From Butyribacter intestini (GTDB lineage Bacteria > Bacillota > Clostridia > Lachnospirales > Lachnospiraceae): a DNA stretch of 64,000 nucleotides. Where the stretch lies: assembly GCA_001414325.1 (NCBI GenBank), contig LLKB01000006.1, positions 186,001 to 250,000 on the forward strand. Reading direction: 5' to 3'. Every line of letters begins with the position of its first letter. Position 1 is the stretch's first letter. The notes beneath the pieces were generated by a model that searched no databases, was not told the DNA's origin, and saw only the letters and a list, made by a program, of their open reading frames with translations. The position numbers and the translations under genes were made by a program. Of the stretch, positions 1 through 8,985 are shown piece after piece.

Positions 1-587
1 GTTCATGCCATACGGCATTGATGCTGGCAGATGATTATGATGGAAAAGTTCAGGTTGTTGATAACCAGAGAATATCTGTCACACAGCGTCAGTCAGTGCT
101 TGATGCTATGGAACTTGCAAAAAGAGGACTTACGGCAGTTCAGATAAAAGAAAAGCTTGAGAAAGTTAAGTTTGAATCGAGTATATATATAATGCTCGAT
201 ACGCTTAAATATCTCAAAAAGGGCGGCAGGATAACACCGGCGGCAGCAGCAGTTGGCTCTGCACTAAGGTTAAAACCTGTTCTTACGATTCAGGGAGAAA
301 AACTTGACGCATATGCGATAGCCAAGACAAAAAAGCAGGGTGTCAAGAAGATGCTCGCAGCAATAGAAGATGACATAAACAAGAGATTTGGCGGTACTGA
401 CCATATGGAAAACATACACATGGAGATAGCACATACCAAAAATCCTGAGGCGGCAGAGGATTTAAAACAGCAGATAATCGAAAAATTCGGAGTGACTGAG
501 GTTGACCTTTATCCGTTGTCATTAAGCATTGCGTGTCATATAGGACCTGGTTCTATAGCAGTTGCGTGCTCAAAAGTTATTGACTGA
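1..587 (+). CDS. DegV family fatty-acid-binding protein, C-terminal part
   Basis: The reading frame is open to the left edge, so the start lies outside the window; about 195 residues of a family that is usually near 280 remain. The segment VVDNQRISVTQR is the conserved central DegV strand-loop and is followed by the helical lid and the C-terminal domain ending in HIGPGSIAVAC. DegV/FakB proteins bind a single fatty acid, and in Firmicutes with FakA they present it for phosphorylation; no FakA is visible here, so that role is only family knowledge. The first in-frame TTG/ATG codons (18 and 21) are internal, not starts. Confidence 0.88.
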   Translation, partial: SCHTALMLADDYDGKVQVVDNQRISVTQRQSVLDAMELAKRGLTAVQIKEKLEKVKFESSIYIMLDTLKYLKKGGRITPAAAAVGSALRLKPVLTIQGEKLDAYAIAKTKKQGVKKMLAAIEDDINKRFGGTDHMENIHMEIAHTKNPEAAEDLKQQIIEKFGVTEVDLYPLSLSIACHIGPGSIAVACSKVID

Positions 588-752
588 AAAAATTTATATA
601 ATTATTAAAATATTGAAGATTTTTATTGAAACAAATCGTTATATAGGTGTATGCGGAACTGTCGTAAAGATATGATTAGATTGTGCACCCGGCACAACAC
701 ATTGGTTTTGCAATCACCTGAAATCGTTTATAGAATGAGGGGGAAAGACGGG

Positions 753-2003
753 ATGAATTATATCGAACAGCTTGGTAAAGCAGCTAAGGCATCAAAAAAG
801 AGTATAGCAACGGCAGGAACGGCTAAGAAAAATGAGGTTCTTGAAAAGATAGCAGAAAATCTCAGAAAAAATATTGATGTGATACTTAAAGAAAATGAAA
901 AAGATACGGCTATGGCAAAGGAAAATGGTATAACTGATGCAATGGTAGACAGACTCCGGCTTACACCTGAAAGGATAAATGATATCGCTGATGCGTGCAT
1001 ATATCTGACCGGGTTAAATGACCCGGTCGGCGAGGTTATCGAGGGTTACACCAGACCGAACGGTATGCGTATCACAAAGACAAGAGTTCCGATGGGAGTT
1101 ATCGGTATTATCTTTGAGTCAAGACCAAATGTCACGGTCGATGCGGCAACGCTTTGTATAAAAAGCGGAAATGCAGCGATACTTAGAGGTGGAAAAGAAG
1201 CGATAAACTCAAATAAAATTCTTATGGACATAATGAGGGAGTCAGTAGAGGAATGTGGTCTGCCGAAAGATATAATCCAGCTTGTCGAAGATACATCGAG
1301 AGAGAGTTCAAATCAGATGATGAGAGCGAACGGTTACATAGATGTGCTTATTCCAAGAGGAGGAAAAGGACTTATAAAAGCGGTGGTTGAAAATGCCACG
1401 GTGCCGGTTATTGAAACGGGAAGCGGTAACTGCCATATTTATATAGATGAGAGTGCCGATATTGACATGGCGGTATCAGTCACAAACAATGGAAAGACAC
1501 AGCGTCCGAGCGTGTGCAATGCACTTGAGACTTGTCTTGTGCATAAGTCGGTTGCAAAGGAGTTTCTTCCAAAACTTATGGAGGAGTTTAAAAAGTTTAA
1601 TGTCGATGTAAGAGGATGTGAGAGGACCGTTGAGATACTCGGAGAAGGCATAAAGCCTGCTACAGAGGAAGATTATGCCACGGAGTTTGATGATTATATC
1701 ATGGCTGTAAAGGTTGTTGATGATATAGATGAGGCGATAGAGCATATATCAGAATATTCTACGGGACATTCTGAGTGTATCATTACAAATGACCTTAAAA
1801 ATGCTGAGAAATTCCAGAGGGAGATAGACAGTGCGTGCGTATATGTAAACTGTTCAACGAGATTTACTGATGGCGGTGAATTTGGATTTGGAGCTGAGAT
1901 AGGAATATCAACACAGAGGCTTCATGCAAGAGGACCTATGGGACTTAGGGAACTTACAACGATGAAATACCTCATAAACGGAGATGGACAGATAAGAAAA
2001 TAG
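753..2003 (+). CDS. proA: Glutamate-5-semialdehyde dehydrogenase (gamma-glutamyl phosphate reductase)
   Basis: This NADPH-dependent enzyme reduces gamma-glutamyl phosphate to glutamate semialdehyde in proline synthesis. The 416-residue product matches the usual ProA length. The nucleophile is Cys255 in SVCNALE, and the motifs PMGVIGIIFESRPNV and the C-terminal GFGAEIGISTQRLHARGPMG are typical. The ATG at 753 is preferred over longer in-frame starts because GAGGGGGA sits about 9 bases upstream and the protein then begins MNYIEQLGKAAK as family members do. The usual partner proB is not adjacent; a DegV gene lies upstream instead. Confidence 0.95.
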   Translation: MNYIEQLGKAAKASKKSIATAGTAKKNEVLEKIAENLRKNIDVILKENEKDTAMAKENGITDAMVDRLRLTPERINDIADACIYLTGLNDPVGEVIEGYTRPNGMRITKTRVPMGVIGIIFESRPNVTVDAATLCIKSGNAAILRGGKEAINSNKILMDIMRESVEECGLPKDIIQLVEDTSRESSNQMMRANGYIDVLIPRGGKGLIKAVVENATVPVIETGSGNCHIYIDESADIDMAVSVTNNGKTQRPSVCNALETCLVHKSVAKEFLPKLMEEFKKFNVDVRGCERTVEILGEGIKPATEEDYATEFDDYIMAVKVVDDIDEAIEHISEYSTGHSECIITNDLKNAEKFQREIDSACVYVNCSTRFTDGGEFGFGAEIGISTQRLHARGPMGLRELTTMKYLINGDGQIRK

Positions 2004-2019
2004 GGAAAGGGAAAGGGTT

Positions 2020-2634
2020 ATGGAATTAAAAGTAGAAAATCTGATAAAGAGTTTTGAAGAAAAAAGAGTTATAAAAGGTGCGGACTACTCGTTCGAGAAA
2101 GGAAAAATATATGGGCTGCTGGGAAGAAACGGTGCAGGAAAGACAACACTTTTTAACTGTATAAGCGGTGAGATGGATTTTGACAGCGGAAAGATTTATA
2201 TGACAGATGAAGAAAACAGTGAGAGCATGGATTATGAAAAGATAGGTTATGTCTATTCAACACCGATACTTCCGGAGTTTCTTACAGGTTATGAGTTTAT
2301 CAGATTTTTTACTGATATAAACAAAAAGAAAATAAAAAATATTAAAACACCAGAGGAATATGCAGATATGGTGTGCTTTGACAGAAGTGACCTCGACAAA
2401 CTTATAAAAGGCTATTCGCATGGAATGAAAAACAAGATGCAGATGCTTGCGACAGTTATTGCAAGCCCTGAGGTTATACTTCTCGACGAGCCGCTAACAT
2501 CACTTGATGTTGTCGCCGCACATGAGATGAAAGAAATGCTTATGAATATGAAAAAGGATCATATAATCATTTTTTCTACACATATACTTCAGCTTGCAAA
2601 AGATCTTTGTGATGAGATAGTGCTTCTTCACTGA
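2020..2634 (+). CDS. ABC transporter ATP-binding protein, ended early by an in-frame TGA
   Basis: The 204-residue ATPase has Walker A GRNGAGKTT (about residues 35-43), a degenerate signature YSHGMKNKM, Walker B VILLDEP and the H-loop STH. It starts 17 bases after proA and pairs with the membrane protein at 3026. The frame does not end naturally. After EIVLLH comes TGA at 2632-2634, and the same frame continues with GKLAGVADEVYHSADFEEK, which is how this ABC family normally continues after its VLLH strand. All catalytic motifs lie before the stop, so the short protein may still bind ATP. A nonsense mutation, readthrough or a sequence error are the options. Confidence 0.85.
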   Translation: MELKVENLIKSFEEKRVIKGADYSFEKGKIYGLLGRNGAGKTTLFNCISGEMDFDSGKIYMTDEENSESMDYEKIGYVYSTPILPEFLTGYEFIRFFTDINKKKIKNIKTPEEYADMVCFDRSDLDKLIKGYSHGMKNKMQMLATVIASPEVILLDEPLTSLDVVAAHEMKEMLMNMKKDHIIIFSTHILQLAKDLCDEIVLLH

Positions 2635-2895
2635 GGAAAGCTTGCAGGAGTGGCAGATGAGGTTTATCACAGTGCAGACTTTGAAGAAAAGCTTATACAG
2701 ATGCTTAGTGCCGAAAGTGATGAAGATACAGAAAATATTGATATGTGGAGTGCAGATGCAGGTTTGTATGAACAAAATCTTTCGGATGATAAAAATAGAA
2801 ATGAGAAAGATAATTTAATGACCGATGGCAATACCGAAAATCATACACAATCAGACAGCAGGACTGACGACTACGATCCATATGATTTTGATTGA
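2635..2895 (+). pseudogene. Detached C-terminal remainder of the ABC ATPase
   Basis: This stretch is in the same frame as the upstream ATPase and directly follows its TGA codon. It would add about 86 residues: a family-like segment (GKLAGVADEV) and then an acidic, low-complexity tail rich in Asp, Glu, Asn and Thr ending in DPYDFD. A GTG at 2650 could start a separate peptide, but no good ribosome binding site precedes it. I read it as the former C-terminus of the upstream gene rather than a gene of its own. Confidence 0.6.
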
Positions 2896-3025
2896 TAAAT
2901 GTGAGAAATAAGTTCGAGAGTTTATTTTTTTCACGAATATTTGCTTATGAGAGATGACAAATAGATTTGACACCTGAATCTTTATAGCAAATTGCTCAGA
3001 AATTTCGTAGTCAGGAGGAAGAAGA

Positions 3026-4726
3026 ATGTTTGAATTGATGTATCAGCAGATGCAGATTGCGTTTGCCGAGAGAATAAACAAATTTATATATACGGTTAGG
3101 AGAATACCGGTTATCGGAAAATGCATACCTGAGGAACTTTATGCGAGAGTATCTTTAAAAAGAGTGCTTGCGGTGTTGGCGGCAATACGGTCAGTGCTTG
3201 GAGATATGATAAATAAACTTTTATATTTTTTAGCCGCCATATGTTTAGGAGCTGCTGTTGTTTATATTTTTTTGGACGATGGGAAAAATGCTTTCACGGG
3301 ACAAAGTATCATGTTGTTCTGGATATTTTTCTTTATGAATTTTTTGCTGGGTTCATTTGTAAACAGTACGATATGTGCCTGTGATGAAAAAGATTATCTG
3401 CTTGTCGGTCTGCTGAGGATTGATGCAAAAAAGTATTTTTTATTAAAAATATTTAAATCGCAGATTACACAGATAATATATTACACGGTATTTATGAGCG
3501 TGGCACAGCATATCATATTTGATGAAAGTTTAATGACGGTGTTTCTTTATATGCTTGGATTTGCAGCGTTCAGGTTTATAGGAGAGGCGGTAAGACTTTT
3601 CTTAAACGACAGATTTGGTATGCCGTTTACTGATAAAAAGCTGCCGAGCATATTTTATAATATTTATACGGTAGTTATGTTTTTTGTGGCATATGGAACT
3701 TTTTATCTGTTGATATTTCTCAAATATGTACTTGACATTGACGGGATAGTTTACCCTGATATACGCATTGTAGCGACAAATCCGGTGTTTCTTATATTGT
3801 CAGTTGTACTGGCGGTACTATCAATAAGATATATTGTAAATTATCAAAATTATCCGCTTGTTGCCAAAAGACTTGCCGGTTTTAATACGGTTATGGAGCA
3901 GAAGGCTGCCGTAGATGCGCTTGTAAAGGTAAATCAGAATGTTGAGGCGGATGACCTTAGCAAAAAAGAAACAGGACAGAAGATTTTTGAAGAAAAAGAG
4001 GGATATGAATATCTCAATGCGATATTTTTTGAGCGGCACAAAAAGATTTTTTCAAGACCGAGAAAATTAAAAACGGTTATTTCATTTATCATAATGGCTG
4101 CGAGCATAGTGGGGCTTATCGTATTTAAGGCAGGCTCAACGGCAAAGGAGTTTAATTCATTTGCAAATGATATGTGGAATGCAATGGACAGGGTTATGAC
4201 TATCTTTGTATTTCTTATGTATTGCATTACATCAGGAAGAAGCATAACGAGAGCGTTATTTTATAATTGCGACCATAGTCTTATGAAATACGGTTATTAC
4301 AGAAGACCTGATGCCATACTTAAAAATTTCAGGATAAGACTGAGATTTATGTTAAAAAGCGAACTTCCTATGGTAGTTGTATTATGTGTCGGTTTTGTGA
4401 TAGATACGATAATCATCGGAAAGGCAGACCAGTGGGTAAAGCTTCTTTCGATAATAGCCTGCATAGTATTGCTGAGTATCTTTTATTCAGTGGTATATCT
4501 TTGTATGTATTATATTTTCCAGCCGTACACAGAGGGCGGAAAAGAGACGGGAGTCGGATATTCAGTATGTAAGGGTGTTATATATGTGGCATCATATTCA
4601 TGCCTGCAGATAGATACGCTTCCACAGTATTTTGCTGCAATAATAATGGTGATAACTGTTGTAGGGCTTGTCGCAGGTTATGCACTTGCATATCTTATGG
4701 CACCGAAAAGATTTGTTTTGAAATAA
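3026..4726 (+). CDS. ABC exporter membrane protein, large permease
   Basis: A 566-residue polytopic protein with hydrophobic spans near residues 65-85, 92-112, 145-175, 215-240, 255-270, 345-365, 380-400, 445-465, 470-495 and 535-560. A charged cytoplasmic loop (about 275-340) separates the two halves. The start is supported by AGGAGGAAGA just upstream. It follows the ATPase gene by 130 bases beyond that gene's remainder and resembles the putative ABC exporter domain proteins common in Lachnospiraceae. The substrate is unknown. Confidence 0.7.
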   Translation: MFELMYQQMQIAFAERINKFIYTVRRIPVIGKCIPEELYARVSLKRVLAVLAAIRSVLGDMINKLLYFLAAICLGAAVVYIFLDDGKNAFTGQSIMLFWIFFFMNFLLGSFVNSTICACDEKDYLLVGLLRIDAKKYFLLKIFKSQITQIIYYTVFMSVAQHIIFDESLMTVFLYMLGFAAFRFIGEAVRLFLNDRFGMPFTDKKLPSIFYNIYTVVMFFVAYGTFYLLIFLKYVLDIDGIVYPDIRIVATNPVFLILSVVLAVLSIRYIVNYQNYPLVAKRLAGFNTVMEQKAAVDALVKVNQNVEADDLSKKETGQKIFEEKEGYEYLNAIFFERHKKIFSRPRKLKTVISFIIMAASIVGLIVFKAGSTAKEFNSFANDMWNAMDRVMTIFVFLMYCITSGRSITRALFYNCDHSLMKYGYYRRPDAILKNFRIRLRFMLKSELPMVVVLCVGFVIDTIIIGKADQWVKLLSIIACIVLLSIFYSVVYLCMYYIFQPYTEGGKETGVGYSVCKGVIYVASYSCLQIDTLPQYFAAIIMVITVVGLVAGYALAYLMAPKRFVLK

Positions 4727-4878
4727 ATGCATATGTTTGTTAAGCGGATGCATACGGTGTTGATTTTACAAAAATAGAAGCTGATAGAGTTATGGCAGGG
4801 AGCAGAGTGGATTGCGAATAATTAAAGGTGATGATGATTTTACCGGTGTATTACTGAAATGACAGGATGGGAGGAAGA

Positions 4879-5919
4879 ATGGGCAAAAATAAAAAATACT
4901 ATTTAAATGTAATATTTATGGCGGTTCTTTTAGCGGCAGTGTTTTATGTGCTTTTAAAAGACCAGGACTTAAATGACATATTAAATGCGATGAGAGGTGC
5001 TAAGAAATTTGATATGATTCTCTCGATGTTTGCGGCACTTGTTTATGTTATCATGGAGGGAGTTTCCATGCAGATAATATTACACTCGCTCGATTTCAAG
5101 AAACAGGGACTAAAATGTGTAAAATATTCGTTTATAGGATTTTTCTTTAATGCGATAACACCGTCGGCATCCGGTGGGCAGCCCATGCAGGTATATTATA
5201 TGCACGAGGAGGGGATAAATGCGGGAGCATCTTCAGTGACACTTCTTTTCTGGACGATAATATACAAAGTCGTACTCGTCGTATTTGAGTTGTATGTATT
5301 TTTGTTCCATTTTGATTTTGCCGTAAAATATATCGGCGGATATATGTGGCTGTTTATTATTGGGATGGCGGTAAATGTTGTTTCAATAGTTTTATATACA
5401 ATTATAGTTTTTTCAGAAACGGGTGCAAAAAAGCTTGCTTATATGGGAACATGGTTTTTACATAAATTAAAGATAGTAAGACATAAAGAAAAGGCAGAAA
5501 AAAAACTTGACGCTCTGCTTGATTCATACAAAGAGGGTGCAGTCTATATGCGTACCCATGTAAAGGTTGCAATAATCGTATTCTTAACGACCTGTGTTCA
5601 GAGGATTTCGTACTTTGCAGTAACATGGTTTGTCTATAGGGCACTTGGCGGCAGTGGATTTTCGGCATTGGAGATAATAATGCTTCAAAGTTTCGTGTCG
5701 GTATGTATAGATATCCTTCCGTTTCCGGGAGGTGTCGGAGCCAACGAGGGATTTTTCGTAGCGCTGTTTGCACCGGTCATGGGACACAGCATCGCGGTAT
5801 CAGCAATGCTTCTCAGCAGGGGTTCAAGCTTCTATGTTTTAGTTATAGTCAGTGCAGCAGTATCAATGTTTGCACAGTTTCAGAATGTACGGAGGAGTAA
5901 ATGTCAGAATACAAGATAG
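4879..5919 (+). CDS. YbhN/AglD-type flippase-like integral membrane protein (first copy)
   Basis: About 346 residues with some eight membrane spans, related to the transmembrane half of lysylphosphatidylglycerol synthase (UPF0104). Family motifs are TPSASGGQPMQ and DILPFPGGVGANEGFF. Proteins of this fold move lipid-linked molecules across the membrane. The second of two in-frame ATGs (4879) is chosen because GGGAGG lies just before it and overlaps the first ATG (4867). The 3' end overlaps the next gene by 19 bases. A paralogue is encoded at 8986. Confidence 0.85.
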   Translation: MGKNKKYYLNVIFMAVLLAAVFYVLLKDQDLNDILNAMRGAKKFDMILSMFAALVYVIMEGVSMQIILHSLDFKKQGLKCVKYSFIGFFFNAITPSASGGQPMQVYYMHEEGINAGASSVTLLFWTIIYKVVLVVFELYVFLFHFDFAVKYIGGYMWLFIIGMAVNVVSIVLYTIIVFSETGAKKLAYMGTWFLHKLKIVRHKEKAEKKLDALLDSYKEGAVYMRTHVKVAIIVFLTTCVQRISYFAVTWFVYRALGGSGFSALEIIMLQSFVSVCIDILPFPGGVGANEGFFVALFAPVMGHSIAVSAMLLSRGSSFYVLVIVSAAVSMFAQFQNVRRSKCQNTR

Positions 5920-6548
5920 TTTATAAAGGCGGAACAGGGGAGATAGTTGAAAAAAAATCAAGATTTATAGCAAATGTGTTTAAGGTAGAGAGCGAAGATG
6001 AGGCTCTTGAGATTATTGAGCAGACAAGAAAAAAATACTGGGATGCAAGACACAACTGTTTTGCTTATATTATAGGAGAAAACGGGCAGACAAAAAGATG
6101 CAGTGATGACAAAGAACCGCAGGGAACGGCGGGAAAGCCTATACTTGAAGTTATCGAGGGGGCGGGCATCATAAATATCCTTGTTGTTGTGACAAGATAT
6201 TTCGGTGGAACGCTTCTTGGCACGGGAGGACTTGTAAGAGCATACTCCGGTGCGGCAAAAGAGGGAATAGCAAATAGCAGTATAATTAACAAAGAAGCCG
6301 GAAAGAAATTTGTGATAGACACTGATTACAACGGTGTAGGCAAATTACAGTATATTGCAGCAAATATGGACATAACGATAACAGATACACAGTACACTGA
6401 TAAGGTTGTAATGACATTTATAGTACCGCTTGATAAATGTGAGGAATTAAAGAAAAAGATAGTAGAAGCGACGGCAGGCAAGGCTGGGATAGATGACAGA
6501 GAGGAAATATATTTTGCAATGCTTGATGGCAGTCCGGTAATCTTTTAG
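5901..6548 (+). CDS. YigZ/IMPACT family protein
   Basis: A 215-residue protein with an N-terminal IMPACT domain and a C-terminal DUF1949-type domain. Diagnostic motifs are DDKEPQGTAGKPILEV and VVVTRYFGGTLLGTGGLVRAY. Eukaryotic IMPACT regulates Gcn2, but the bacterial role is not settled. The start overlaps the 3' end of the flippase gene, so the two are translationally linked. RarA follows after 14 bases. Confidence 0.92.
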   Translation: MSEYKIVYKGGTGEIVEKKSRFIANVFKVESEDEALEIIEQTRKKYWDARHNCFAYIIGENGQTKRCSDDKEPQGTAGKPILEVIEGAGIINILVVVTRYFGGTLLGTGGLVRAYSGAAKEGIANSSIINKEAGKKFVIDTDYNGVGKLQYIAANMDITITDTQYTDKVVMTFIVPLDKCEELKKKIVEATAGKAGIDDREEIYFAMLDGSPVIF

Positions 6549-6562
6549 AAAGGTAGTACATC

Positions 6563-7897
6563 ATGGATTTATTTGATTATATGCGTGAACAGAACAAAGA
6601 AGATGAATCTCCGCTTGCATCAAGACTCAGACCGAGAACGCTCGATGAAGTGGTGGGACAGCAGCATATTGTCGGAAAAGGCAAACTTTTATATCGTGCA
6701 ATAAAAGCTGACAAACTGGGTTCTATCATATTTTACGGACCTCCGGGAACAGGAAAGACAACACTTGCTAAGGTTATCGCAAACACGACAAGTGCAGAGT
6801 TTTTACAGATAAATGCGACAAGTGCAGGAAAAAAGGATATGGAGGAAGTCATAGAGAAAGCCAAAAACAACGCAGGAATGTATGGCAAAAAAACTATCCT
6901 TTTTGTAGACGAGATTCATAGATTTAATAAAGGACAGCAGGATTATCTGCTGCCGTTTGTCGAGGACGGAACAGTCATTCTTATTGGTGCGACAACTGAA
7001 AACCCATATTTTGAGGTAAATGGTGCGCTTATATCAAGGTCAAGGATATTTGAATTAAAAGCACTTGATACAGAGGACATAAAAGAACTGATACTTCGTG
7101 CCGTAAATGATAAAGAGAGGGGAATGGGTTCGTACAATGCTAAGATAGACGATGAGGCACTTGAATTTCTTGCAGACATGGCAAATGGAGATGCAAGGGC
7201 AGCTTTAAATGCCATTGAACTTGGAATACTCACGACCGACAGAGGAGCTGACGGTATTATTCATATAACGCTTGAAGCAGCAGGGGAATGTATCCAGAAA
7301 AGACCTGTAAGATATGATAAGACAGGTGACAATCATTATGATACAATATCTGCATTTATAAAGAGTATGCGTGGTTCAGATCCGGATGCGGCGGTCTATT
7401 ACCTTGCAAGGATGCTCTATGCTGGTGAAGATGTAAAATTTATCGCAAGGAGAATAATGATATGTGCAGCCGAGGATGTATCAAACGCAGACCCACAGGC
7501 ACTTGTAGTAGCGGTAAGTGCGGCGCAGGCAGTGGAAAGACTTGGTATGCCGGAGGGACGGATAGTGCTTGCACAGGCGGCTGCATATGTGGCATCAGCA
7601 CCAAAGAGTAATTCGGCAATAATGGCGATAGACGAGGCAATGCAGTCAGTTCGGAATGAGAAGATAAGCGGAGTACCAAATCATTTAAAAGATGCACATT
7701 ACAAAAGTGCCGGGAAACTCGGTCATGGCACGGGATATAAGTATGCACATGATTATCCGAATCATTATGTAAGACAGCAGTATCTTCCGGATGAACTTGT
7801 GGGACGAAAGTTTTATGTGCCGTCAGACAATGGGTATGAGAGGAATATTTCTGAATACTTTAATAAAATAAAGGTTGAGAGCGAAACTCTTGAGTAG
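6563..7897 (+). CDS. rarA: Replication-associated recombination protein A (RarA/MgsA) AAA ATPase
   Basis: The 444-residue protein carries Walker A GPPGTGKTT (about residues 59-67), Walker B ILFVDEIHRF, sensor GATTENP and the C-terminal MgsA tetramerisation region with APKSNSAIMAIDEA and VPNHLKDAHYKSA. RarA acts at stalled replication forks and belongs to the clamp-loader AAA+ clade. Length and motif order are normal and the ribosome binding site GAAAGG precedes the ATG. It sits in a plus-strand run with yigZ and small membrane genes. Confidence 0.96.
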   Translation: MDLFDYMREQNKEDESPLASRLRPRTLDEVVGQQHIVGKGKLLYRAIKADKLGSIIFYGPPGTGKTTLAKVIANTTSAEFLQINATSAGKKDMEEVIEKAKNNAGMYGKKTILFVDEIHRFNKGQQDYLLPFVEDGTVILIGATTENPYFEVNGALISRSRIFELKALDTEDIKELILRAVNDKERGMGSYNAKIDDEALEFLADMANGDARAALNAIELGILTTDRGADGIIHITLEAAGECIQKRPVRYDKTGDNHYDTISAFIKSMRGSDPDAAVYYLARMLYAGEDVKFIARRIMICAAEDVSNADPQALVVAVSAAQAVERLGMPEGRIVLAQAAAYVASAPKSNSAIMAIDEAMQSVRNEKISGVPNHLKDAHYKSAGKLGHGTGYKYAHDYPNHYVRQQYLPDELVGRKFYVPSDNGYERNISEYFNKIKVESETLE

Positions 7898-7913
7898 TTG
7901 TGAGGTGATTTGA

Positions 7914-8252
7914 TTGAAGAAAATTAAACAGGCTGCAGCTATCGTTATGTGTGTTCTTTTAGTTGGGATGTATGTTGCTTCGTTTGTGGCGGCGATTTTT
8001 GCCAAGCCGCAGGCTCACGGTCTTTTTATGGCTAGTGTGGGTATGACGATTATGATTCCGTTACTTCTTTATGCATACACGATTATTTACAGGGTTATTC
8101 ATCCTGAAGTGCATGAGGAGGATGAAATGTGTGAGGATATGGAAAAATATGATGATGGCGGCGGGCTAAATGGTGAGAATGATGGCTGCGAACCGGATAG
8201 CGAGAATAATGCCGGCAGGGATAATGATGATAATAGGGATAAGGAAAATTAA
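7914..8252 (+). CDS. Small two-span membrane protein with acidic tail
   Basis: A 112-residue protein starting at TTG (7914) with GAGGTGATT as ribosome binding site. Two hydrophobic segments lie near residues 5-30 and 42-62, followed by a tail of about 40 residues that is almost entirely Asp, Glu, Asn and Gly (EDMEKYDDGGG and following). I do not recognise a function. It sits four bases ahead of the PAP2 phosphatase and may be co-translated with it. Confidence 0.72.
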   Translation: MKKIKQAAAIVMCVLLVGMYVASFVAAIFAKPQAHGLFMASVGMTIMIPLLLYAYTIIYRVIHPEVHEEDEMCEDMEKYDDGGGLNGENDGCEPDSENNAGRDNDDNRDKEN

Positions 8253-8256
8253 AGAT

Positions 8257-8985
8257 ATGAGAGATAAAAAAGAGAGTAAGACAGGGGGCACAAGGTTTGG
8301 AATATGGTATGAAAAATCTGTGGGAAAACTTATTCCTAAGCAGACGGTTGTCTCACTTATTTCATGCTTTGTGCTTAATTCGGCAATATATACAGGAACT
8401 CAGCTTCTTATGAAAAATGCTAAGCATTATGACTTATCGACTAAGTTTGATAAGAGTCTGCCGTTTGTTAAGGAATGGATATACATATATCTTATATGCT
8501 TTGCTTTCTGGGCGGTCAACTACATAATGATATCAAGGACTGAGAGAGAACACTGGTATAAGTTTGCAACAGGTGATTATCTGTCAAGACTTATCTGTGG
8601 TGTGTTTTTTATATTGCTTCCTACTACCAATGTAAGACCTGAGATTACTGGAAACGGTCTTTCAAGTATTCTTATGAGGTTCGTATATACGGCTGACCCT
8701 GCATCAAATCTGTTTCCGTCGATACATTGTCTTGTAAGCTGGATGTGTTTCATCGGGATAAGAAAACAGAAACATATACCGGTTTGGTACAAAGTTTTTT
8801 CGGCGGTGTTTGCGGTACTCGTGTTTGCATCAACGCAGTTTACGAAGCAGCATTATATAATTGATGTGTTTGCAGGGGCCGCGATTGCTGAACTGTCATA
8901 TTTTATAGGGACACATACTAACTTTTATAAAAAGATATGGAGATTTTTTGATAAAGTTAATAATGTTGTATTTGGGAGAGATTAA
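8257..8985 (+). CDS. PAP2-superfamily membrane phosphatase
   Basis: From the ATG at 8257 the protein is 242 residues with about five membrane spans. The PAP2 signature is seen as NVRP, FPSIHC (active-site region Ser-x-His) and QHYIIDVFAG (catalytic His and Asp). Such enzymes dephosphorylate phosphatidic acid, PGP or undecaprenyl pyrophosphate. Longer in-frame starts run into the upstream gene and were rejected; AAGGA at 8241 can serve the chosen start. The flippase and phospholipid genes downstream suggest a lipid substrate. Confidence 0.85.
   Translation: MRDKKESKTGGTRFGIWYEKSVGKLIPKQTVVSLISCFVLNSAIYTGTQLLMKNAKHYDLSTKFDKSLPFVKEWIYIYLICFAFWAVNYIMISRTEREHWYKFATGDYLSRLICGVFFILLPTTNVRPEITGNGLSSILMRFVYTADPASNLFPSIHCLVSWMCFIGIRKQKHIPVWYKVFSAVFAVLVFASTQFTKQHYIIDVFAGAAIAELSYFIGTHTNFYKKIWRFFDKVNNVVFGRD

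Noticed and set aside
2632-2634. TGA read as selenocysteine in the ABC ATPase
   Set aside because: ABC ATPases have no conserved Cys/Sec at this strand end and no SECIS-like hairpin directly follows the codon.
4793-4825. Short recurring GGATTGCGAA-like words (4813, 46299, 47799 and others)
   Set aside because: Only 8-10 bases, no fixed context or symmetry; expected by chance and from local composition.
5402-5773. Minus-strand frames under the first flippase gene
   Set aside because: Shadow frames of a confirmed gene, with no family resemblance or binding sites.
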